Source: an uncultured Porphyromonas sp. (lineage in GTDB: Bacteria > Bacteroidota > Bacteroidia > Bacteroidales > Porphyromonadaceae). From it: 7,914 bases of DNA. The notes below the pieces were generated by a model. That model was not told the origin of the DNA. It searched no databases and was given only the letters and a program-made list of their open reading frames with translations. Positions 1 to 5,626 of this stretch are shown piece by piece. The stretch covers positions 1 through 7,914 of the forward strand of contig CALTVJ010000069.1 in assembly GCA_943912835.1 (NCBI GenBank), read 5' to 3'. Each line of letters begins with the position of its first letter. Position 1 is the first letter of the stretch. The position numbers and the translations under genes were made by a program.

Positions 1-1352
1 TCGTACTCGGCATAAACCTCAATCAGATTACCCTCATCGTCTTTTTTGCAGCCTGTACATTTAACGATATAAGCACTTTTGAGACGCACCTCTTGCCCTG
101 GTGTCATACGGAAATACTTTTTGGGTGCATCCTCCATAAAGTCATCACGCTCAATATAAAGCTCACGACGGAAAGTAATCTTGTGCGAACCTGCCGAAGG
201 ATCTTCTGGATTATTCACAAAATCCATTTCCTCACTCGCATTCTCTGGATAATTCGTTATCACTAACTTAATCGGGTCAAGCACAGCAGAAGCTCGCAGA
301 GCTTGTTGGTTTAAGTCCTCTCTAATCGAATGCTCTAAGAGTGCCATATCTATGATACCATCATATTTGGTATAACCAATCTTATCGACAAAATTACGGA
401 TAGAGCGAGGCGTATAACCACGACGACGGAAGCCACAGATAGTCGGCATACGAGGGTCGTCCCAACCTGCGACCAAGCCTTCCTGCACAAGCTGTAAGAG
501 CTTGCGCTTACTCATCATCGTATAAGTTATATTCAGACGATTGAACTCATACTGACGAGGACGATAGACACTTTGGTCATAAAGCTCCTTATAGCGATCT
601 ATGAAATAATCATAAAGCGGACGATGCACAACAAACTCCAATGTACAAATCGAGTGCGTTACCCCCTCGAAGTAGTCACTCTGACCATGAGCAAAGTCAT
701 ACATTGGATAAACATTCCATTTACGTCCCGTACGATGGTGTGGATGCTTAATAATACGATATATAATGGGGTCACGGAAGTGCATATTGCTGTGTGCCAT
801 ATCAATTTTAGCACGCAAAATCATAGCTCCTTCCTCAAATTCACCAGCATTCATACGACGGAATAAATCAAGGCTCTCGCTCGCTGGTCTATTCCGATAA
901 GGACTCTCAACGCCTGGTGTAGTGGGTGTACCCTTTTGCTCGGCAATTTGCTCTGCACTCTGCTCGTCAACATAAGCATGGCCTGCCTCAATCATACGCT
1001 CAGCAAGCTGATACAAGCCATCGAAATAATCCGAAGCATAATACTCGTTTCCCCACTCAAAGCCGAGCCATTTGATATCCTCACGAATAGCATCAACGTA
1101 CTCTACATCTTCTTTGACAGGGTTGGTATCATCAAATCTAAGGTTACAAACACCTCCATACTTCTGTGCAATACCAAAGTCCATGATGATAGCCTTGGCG
1201 TGTCCTATGTGCAAATATCCATTAGGCTCTGGTGGGAAACGCGTCTGCAAACGGCCATCGTTTTTACCTTCGCTAAGGTCTTGCTCTACGATTTGCTCAA
1301 TAAAATTGAGGCTTTTCTTATTTTCGTCTTTCTCGACTATATGCTCACTCAT
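1..1352 (-). CDS. glnS: Glutaminyl-tRNA synthetase, C-terminus missing at window edge
   Basis: Cytoplasmic class I aminoacyl-tRNA synthetase that uses ATP to attach glutamine to tRNA-Gln. The reverse-strand frame is open from the ATG at 1352-1350 to the window edge, giving 450 residues of an expected 550-580. The Rossmann fold carries the class I signature FPPEPNGYLHIGH (HIGH at residues 48-51), followed by NLRFDDTNP, whose first Asp (D74) aligns with the glutamine-contacting D66 of the E. coli enzyme. YPMYDF lies at about 215-220, and the second ATP-binding signature appears as MMSKRK (279-284), the usual GlnRS form of KMSKS. The last part seen (PGQEVRLKSAYIVK and onward) belongs to the anticodon-binding beta-barrel region. 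GlnRS and GluRS are related, but the VMSK-type motif and the THSICTLEF segment are those of GlnRS. The gene is divergent from the membrane-protein gene at 1630 and has its own promoter close upstream. I see no frameshift or internal stop. Confidence 0.97.
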   Translation of the reverse strand, partial: MSEHIVEKDENKKSLNFIEQIVEQDLSEGKNDGRLQTRFPPEPNGYLHIGHAKAIIMDFGIAQKYGGVCNLRFDDTNPVKEDVEYVDAIREDIKWLGFEWGNEYYASDYFDGLYQLAERMIEAGHAYVDEQSAEQIAEQKGTPTTPGVESPYRNRPASESLDLFRRMNAGEFEEGAMILRAKIDMAHSNMHFRDPIIYRIIKHPHHRTGRKWNVYPMYDFAHGQSDYFEGVTHSICTLEFVVHRPLYDYFIDRYKELYDQSVYRPRQYEFNRLNITYTMMSKRKLLQLVQEGLVAGWDDPRMPTICGFRRRGYTPRSIRNFVDKIGYTKYDGIIDMALLEHSIREDLNQQALRASAVLDPIKLVITNYPENASEEMDFVNNPEDPSAGSHKITFRRELYIERDDFMEDAPKKYFRMTPGQEVRLKSAYIVKCTGCKKDDEGNLIEVYAEY

Positions 1353-1374
1353 ATATCTCTTAATTTCAGTGCTA

Positions 1375-1382
1375 CAAAGTTA
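1375..1382 (-). promoter_or_regulatory. Bacteroidota-type -7 promoter box for glnS
   Basis: On the minus strand this reads TAACTTTG, a perfect match to the Bacteroidota -7 consensus TAnnTTTG. It lies 22 bases upstream of the glnS ATG, so transcription would start around 1367-1370 and leave a very short leader of about 17 nt. No convincing TTG/TTTG -33 element is found at the usual 19-21 base spacing, so the call rests on the -7 box and its placement. The leader is A-rich just before the start and too short for a T-box or other riboswitch. Confidence 0.6.
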
Positions 1383-1466
1383 GCTAATTATTAAGACTTT
1401 GCTTTTGACTCGGACAAACAAGTTCGCCAAATCTAACAAAATCATTCCCAAATAAACAGCGGTTAG

Positions 1467-1529
1467 TCCACTCGGTAGGACGACAACAATCGTGCTACCG
1501 AGTCGAGATTTGTCGTCTTACCGAGTGGA
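1467..1529. repeat. Long inverted repeat with a third core copy in its loop
   Basis: Arm 1 (1467-1486) and arm 2 (1510-1529) are 20-base reverse complements with one mismatch (G1478 against T1518), which would be a G-U pair in a plus-strand RNA. The 23-base loop (1487-1509) contains CTACCGAGT at 1495-1503. This is an exact reverse complement of ACTCGGTAG at 1470-1478 in arm 1, and a near-direct repeat of TTACCGAGT at 1519-1526 plus its flank in arm 2. The core ACTCGGTA therefore occurs three times in 63 bases, once forward and twice inverted, and two mutually exclusive hairpins are possible. The element lies between the two divergent promoters and upstream of both, so it is not in either predicted transcript. 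No T-run follows either arm, which argues against a terminator. It could be a small dispersed palindromic repeat (REP/MITE-like) or a shared operator; the sequence alone does not decide. Confidence 0.8.
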
Positions 1530-1558
1530 TATAGATGATATAAGCTACAAAACATCGG

Positions 1559-1579
1559 ATTATCCCAAGTTAGGATAAT
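1559..1579. promoter_or_regulatory. Perfect 7-bp palindrome abutting the rightward promoter, operator candidate
   Basis: ATTATCC (1559-1565) and GGATAAT (1573-1579) are exact reverse complements separated by seven bases. The palindrome ends four bases before the -7 box at 1583 and covers the place where a -33 element would sit. That position is typical of a repressor or activator site. Its AT-rich ends make a chance palindrome possible, and I do not recognise the motif as belonging to a known regulator. Confidence 0.35.
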
Positions 1580-1582
1580 TTG

Positions 1583-1590
1583 TACCTTTG
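1583..1590 (+). promoter_or_regulatory. Bacteroidota-type -7 promoter box for the DUF2723-deacetylase operon
   Basis: TACCTTTG is a perfect match to TAnnTTTG. It predicts a transcription start near 1596-1598 and a leader of about 30 nt before the GTG at 1630. The -33 region (around 1560-1564) has no clear TTG; it is instead occupied by the palindrome at 1559-1579, which may mean the promoter depends on a regulator or is weak. No other good promoter is seen upstream of the two-gene unit. Confidence 0.6.
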
Positions 1591-1629
1591 TAGCGAAAAT
1601 ATAGAAAAACAATCTAAAGATTACATATC

Positions 1630-4600
1630 GTGAATTGGAAGAGATTTAATTTGCTGAACAATGTATTGGCTTGGCTTATCACCCTCATTGCCGCTGTTGT
1701 TTATCTGATGACCATCGAGCCAACAGCTAGTCTATGGGACTGTGCTGAGTTTGTGGCGTGTGACTATCGCCTCGAAGTAGGACACCCACCAGGAGCACCA
1801 TTTTATATGCTTATATATAATGTGGTCTCTCACCTTGCGCCCGATGCCACTCAAGCGGCACTGTATGCCAATGCTACGAGTGCCATTATATCTGCCTTGT
1901 GTATCCTCTTCCTTTTCTGGACACTTACACACTTGCTTAGACGACTTATTCGCTGGGAATTTAGAGCAGACAACCCGAAACTACACGAGGAGAAGTTACA
2001 AACGTGGCAAAGCATCTTGATTTTTGGTGGAGCTACGGTCGGTTCGCTTGTCTATACATTCAGTGATACTTTTTGGTTCTCTGCTGTGGAAGCTGAGGTT
2101 TATGCCTTCTCTTCGTTGTTTACCGCTGTGGTTTTCTGGCTCATGTTTAAGTGGGAAGAACGAGCAGACGAGGAGGGCTCTGATCGCTGGCTCATCTTGA
2201 TGGCATACCTTATGGGGCTAAGTATCGGGGTGCACCTCCTCAACTTACTCTGCTTGCCTGCCATGTCGCTTATATATTACTATCGTCGTAGTAGTTACCC
2301 ACGTCTATGGGGGGCTGTACAGGCTGTGCTGATTTCTTTCGCTTTGATTGTGGCGATGATGTACGGCGTTGTGCAAGGCGTTCCGAAGATGGCAGGTCGC
2401 TTTGATTGGCTGTTTGTCAATGAGTTTGGCTTTAGTTTCAACACTGGACTATACTGCTACCTTGGCTCAGTCCTCGCTATGCTCGTGTGGTCTGTGGTAG
2501 AGGCTCATCAGAGCATGAAAGCAGGAGTTGTTTCAAAACGTCTACTTATCGCCTCGATTGGGTCTATCATTTTGATGGGTATTCCGTTCCTTGGGGAGGG
2601 TTATCTTTTAGGCTTTGTCTTATCAGCATTACTTATCGCAGGTGGTGTGTACTATCATAGTAAGCTCAGCCCTCGATTCTTCCAGACACTACAATTATCG
2701 CTACTAGCTATTGCTATTGGCTTCTCGTCTTACGGGGTCATTTTGGTGCGTGCCATAGCAGATACACCGATGAATGAGAATGCCCCAGCCAACGCCTTCT
2801 CTCTACGCTACTATCTCGCTCGTGAGCAATACGGCTCTGCACCCCTACTCTATGGACCCAGCTTCGCGGCACAACCCAAAGGACTAAAAGAAGGTAAGGA
2901 GGTGCTCGGCAAGGCTCCCAAGACAAACCCTCAAGATGCAGACAAATACGTCAAGCTCAACGATCAACCTGAGTATGAATACAACAGCAAAGACCTCATG
3001 CTCTTCCCTCGTGTGTATAGTCGCTCACACGCCCCCTATTACAACAGCTGGATGGGACGTGATGAGAACGATATGACGGCACCAAGCTTTGGCGATAATC
3101 TCAAATACTTTTTCGCCTATCAGCTCAACTACATGTATTGGCGTTACTTTATGTGGAACTTCGTTGGCCGTCAAAACGACCTACAAGGGCAAGGCGACCT
3201 GTTGCGTGGTAATGCTATTACGGGGATTGACTTTGTTGATAACCTGCTTGTCGGTGACCAAAGTACCCTGCCAGAACATCTCAAAAACAACAAGGGGCGT
3301 AATGTCTACTATGCCCTTCCTTTGCTCTTAGGCTTGCTCGGTATGTTTTATCAAGTCTCTCGCACTCGTGTAGTACTCCGAGGTAGTCAAGAGGAGCAAC
3401 AGAAACTGCACAAGCAATACAACAATCAGGCGATGCCTATTGGTCATCAAAGTTTCTGGATTGTCTTTATGCTCTTCGTCATGACAGGTATTGCCATTGT
3501 ACTCTACCTCAATCAGACACCAGGACAACCTCGAGAACGTGACTATGCATTCGCTGGCTCCTTTTACGCTTTCGCTATGTGGATTGGCATGGGTGTACCT
3601 GCGCTCTTCTATCTGCTACGCAAACTAAAAGCAAGCGACATCGTTAGTGCCTCTACGGCTTGCTTCCTTGGTCTACTCATCCCCTTACAGATGGCAGGGC
3701 AAAACTGGGACGACCACGACCGAAGTGGACGCACCATTGCTCGTGATGCTGGAATCAATTATTTGGAAAGCTTAGAACCCAATGCAATCCTTTTCTGCTT
3801 TGGAGATAACGACACCTTCCCCCTCTGGTATATTCAAGACGTAGAGGGCGTACGACGTGACGTGCGTACTATGAACCTAAGCTATCTTGGTGGCGACTGG
3901 TACATCGACCAAATGAGACGTAAGACCTACAATGCCGATCCAGTACCACTCAAATATATGAGTCCCGACTTCTACTACTTCCACGAAGTAGCCTATGTCG
4001 GCAATAGTCAAACAGAGTTGGATTTGGAAACAGCTCTCAAACACATGGTGAAGCAAAAGGGCGAAAAAGATATTATCCTTCCCACGACAAAGATGTTTCT
4101 TCATGTCGATAGTACAAGCATTGCGCAAAAACTCAGTCCCGACCTTGCTACACGCGTGATGAGCAAGATGCCTATATCGCTGGAAGGCAAACGCTACCTT
4201 GACCGTGGTGGACTCACCGTCCTCGACCTCATCAATGAGAATAAGTGGCAACGTCCCATCTATTGGACCTCAACTTCTCCTCGAGATGCATTCAGCAACC
4301 TCTCACAGCACATGGTTCAGACAGGTATGGCATACCAACTCCTACCAGTTGAGGTGAATGCCTACTATCAACATAATAGTGCTGGCGATAGCGTACTCGT
4401 GAAGAAACACAACGGCGTACGTATCGAGGAGATGTACCGCAACGTGATGACCAAGTTCCGTTGGGGGGGAGCAGACAATCCAAAAGTCTATATGGACGAG
4501 ACAGCCCGCAATATGCTACAAGGCATACGCAACAACGTTTTCGTACCACTCGCTCGTGCACTTCATGAGTCGGGAGATGATTTAAGAGCTAAGGAAGTCC

Positions 4601-4932
4601 TCAAAAAGTGCCTTGACGTGATTCGCCCTGAGACTGTACCACACGAAGCTTATAGCCTTCGTCTTGTAGAAGCGCTATACCTCGTAGGTATGACACAAGA
4701 AGCTGATCGGATCAATAAGGAGGTTGTCAGTCAAGCTATGAATACGTTGAGCTGGATTCTTAGCCTTAGCGATGCAAAGCTAGAACGTGTACTCTCAGGC
4801 AACGACCTATATAGCAACTATCAGACTGCTCTAGTGGGGATGCAACTCGCACGAGAGCATAAGAGCGAGGTCCTCAAACTATACGAACCTACACTCCTAC
4901 AATACAGCAAGCTATTTGGTTCAGCCAACTAG
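1630..4932 (+). CDS. DUF2723 family multi-pass membrane protein, GT117-type glycosyltransferase candidate
   Basis: An inner-membrane protein of 1100 residues. The N-terminal half resembles DUF2723, a GT-C-fold family related to human TMEM260, which is an O-mannosyltransferase; bacterial members are expected to move a sugar from a lipid carrier, but the substrate here is inferred. After a first membrane segment (about 12-29) come WDCAEF (36-41) and EVGHPPGAP (49-57), the family hallmark in the first outer loop, with D37 and E40 the likely catalytic acids. FWFSAVEAEVYA (148-159) is a second hallmark. About nine hydrophobic segments run to residue 376. A soluble stretch follows (about 377-555), then four more segments (about 560-690) enclosing PRERDY (634-639). 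The C-terminal 400 residues are soluble, with FGDNDTFPL (724-732) and a helical, TPR-like tail from about 970. The length is normal for the family. GTG is chosen because TAA at 1615-1617 closes the frame upstream and the next in-frame ATG (codon 27) would delete the first membrane segment. The deacetylase gene follows after nine bases. Confidence 0.9.
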   Translation: MNWKRFNLLNNVLAWLITLIAAVVYLMTIEPTASLWDCAEFVACDYRLEVGHPPGAPFYMLIYNVVSHLAPDATQAALYANATSAIISALCILFLFWTLTHLLRRLIRWEFRADNPKLHEEKLQTWQSILIFGGATVGSLVYTFSDTFWFSAVEAEVYAFSSLFTAVVFWLMFKWEERADEEGSDRWLILMAYLMGLSIGVHLLNLLCLPAMSLIYYYRRSSYPRLWGAVQAVLISFALIVAMMYGVVQGVPKMAGRFDWLFVNEFGFSFNTGLYCYLGSVLAMLVWSVVEAHQSMKAGVVSKRLLIASIGSIILMGIPFLGEGYLLGFVLSALLIAGGVYYHSKLSPRFFQTLQLSLLAIAIGFSSYGVILVRAIADTPMNENAPANAFSLRYYLAREQYGSAPLLYGPSFAAQPKGLKEGKEVLGKAPKTNPQDADKYVKLNDQPEYEYNSKDLMLFPRVYSRSHAPYYNSWMGRDENDMTAPSFGDNLKYFFAYQLNYMYWRYFMWNFVGRQNDLQGQGDLLRGNAITGIDFVDNLLVGDQSTLPEHLKNNKGRNVYYALPLLLGLLGMFYQVSRTRVVLRGSQEEQQKLHKQYNNQAMPIGHQSFWIVFMLFVMTGIAIVLYLNQTPGQPRERDYAFAGSFYAFAMWIGMGVPALFYLLRKLKASDIVSASTACFLGLLIPLQMAGQNWDDHDRSGRTIARDAGINYLESLEPNAILFCFGDNDTFPLWYIQDVEGVRRDVRTMNLSYLGGDWYIDQMRRKTYNADPVPLKYMSPDFYYFHEVAYVGNSQTELDLETALKHMVKQKGEKDIILPTTKMFLHVDSTSIAQKLSPDLATRVMSKMPISLEGKRYLDRGGLTVLDLINENKWQRPIYWTSTSPRDAFSNLSQHMVQTGMAYQLLPVEVNAYYQHNSAGDSVLVKKHNGVRIEEMYRNVMTKFRWGGADNPKVYMDETARNMLQGIRNNVFVPLARALHESGDDLRAKEVLKKCLDVIRPETVPHEAYSLRLVEALYLVGMTQEADRINKEVVSQAMNTLSWILSLSDAKLERVLSGNDLYSNYQTALVGMQLAREHKSEVLKLYEPTLLQYSKLFGSAN

Positions 4933-4941
4933 CCTTAAGAT

Positions 4942-5574
4942 ATGCTGAATAGTTTTTTAAGCCGTGTCCCTCTACTCTACCGAGCTCTATTCCCTGGAGC
5001 TCGGTGGCGCATACCAGCCCTAGAAGGACAGACGGTATATCTTACCTTTGATGACGGTCCGATACCCGAGGTAACACCTTGGGTCTTGGACGTCCTCGAT
5101 CGCTATGCTGTGAAGGCGACTTTTTTCTGTGTAGGAGATAACGTCCAAAAACACCCAGACTTATTTGACGAAATAGTTGCTCGAGGGCATCAAGTTGGGA
5201 ACCACACACAGCACCATATCAAGGCATTAAGTAAGAGTACAAAGGGGTATATGAAAGACGTCTTGGAGGCACATCGTCTGATACATTCTCGCTACTTTCG
5301 GCCACCCTATGGTCATCTACGCTTGGGGCAGACTCGGGAGATTAGCCATAGCTTCGAGCTTGTGATGTGGGACGTGCTAACGCGTGACTACAACAGCAAA
5401 CTGAGCCCAGAGCGTGTCCTTGAGAACGTCAAGCGTTACACTCGCAACGGGTCTATTATTGTCTTTCACGACAGCCTAAAAGCGAAACGCAATATAGAGT
5501 ATGCCCTCCCCAAAGCTATAGAATGGTTACTGCAAGAAGGCTACGAATTCCGACGGCTTGGTGATGCACCTTAG
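4942..5574 (+). CDS. NodB-type polysaccharide deacetylase (carbohydrate esterase 4 family)
   Basis: A predicted metal-dependent deacetylase that removes N- or O-acetyl groups from a polysaccharide or sugar. All the main CE4 motifs are present: TFDDGP (35-40; D37 the catalytic base, D38 a metal ligand), NHTQHH (87-92; H88 and H92 metal ligands), FRPPYG (119-124; R120), MWDVLTRDY (142-150), and IIVFHDS (172-178; H176). The protein is 210 residues, essentially a bare NodB domain. The N-terminal 30 residues include a hydrophobic patch and LFPGARWRIP but no convincing signal peptide or full membrane segment, so export is not evident and a cytoplasmic or membrane-associated substrate such as a lipid-linked glycan is possible. 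It starts nine bases after the DUF2723 gene and is probably translated from the same mRNA. The exact substrate cannot be read from the sequence; peptidoglycan, capsule, LPS or a protein-linked glycan are all open. Confidence 0.93.
   Translation: MLNSFLSRVPLLYRALFPGARWRIPALEGQTVYLTFDDGPIPEVTPWVLDVLDRYAVKATFFCVGDNVQKHPDLFDEIVARGHQVGNHTQHHIKALSKSTKGYMKDVLEAHRLIHSRYFRPPYGHLRLGQTREISHSFELVMWDVLTRDYNSKLSPERVLENVKRYTRNGSIIVFHDSLKAKRNIEYALPKAIEWLLQEGYEFRRLGDAP
4979..5005 (+). repeat. Perfect 9-bp hairpin inside the deacetylase start region
   Basis: ACCGAGCTC (4979-4987) and GAGCTCGGT (4997-5005) are exact reverse complements with a nine-base loop. They lie in codons 13-22 of the deacetylase gene. 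The GC-rich stem would form a stable mRNA hairpin about 38 bases after the start codon, where it could slow early ribosomes or protect the downstream message. No T-run follows, so it is not an intrinsic terminator. It could also be an accident of the codons used. Confidence 0.45.
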
Positions 5575-5587
5575 AGAAAATAGACAG

Positions 5588-5626
5588 AAAACCTACAAAC
5601 CAAAATACAACTAAAACAACAAAACA
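5588..5626 (+). other. A-rich, G-free leader before ppc
   Basis: The 39 bases immediately before the ppc start contain no G and only three T, the rest being A and C. Such a stretch cannot fold and is typical of Bacteroidota translation starts, which rely on A-rich unstructured leaders rather than Shine-Dalgarno pairing. The whole gap (5575-5626) has no TAnnTTTG box and no terminator hairpin, so ppc may be transcribed by read-through from the deacetylase gene or from a promoter I do not recognise. Confidence 0.45.

Noticed and set aside
573..1394. Plus-strand open frames at 573-866, 936-1394 and 1072-1383
   Set aside because: They lie antisense to the well-supported glnS frame, and their translations show no recognisable family.
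1467..1529. Reading the long inverted repeat as a transcription terminator
   Set aside because: No gene is transcribed toward it, and neither arm is followed by a T-run on either strand.
1353..1629. A T-box or other riboswitch in the glnS leader
   Set aside because: The predicted leader is only about 17 nt long, and no T-box core sequence is present.
1732..4561. Short open frames on both strands inside the DUF2723 gene (for example minus 3877-4251 and 4292-4561)
   Set aside because: They overlap a long, motif-rich coding frame and have no start context or domain support.
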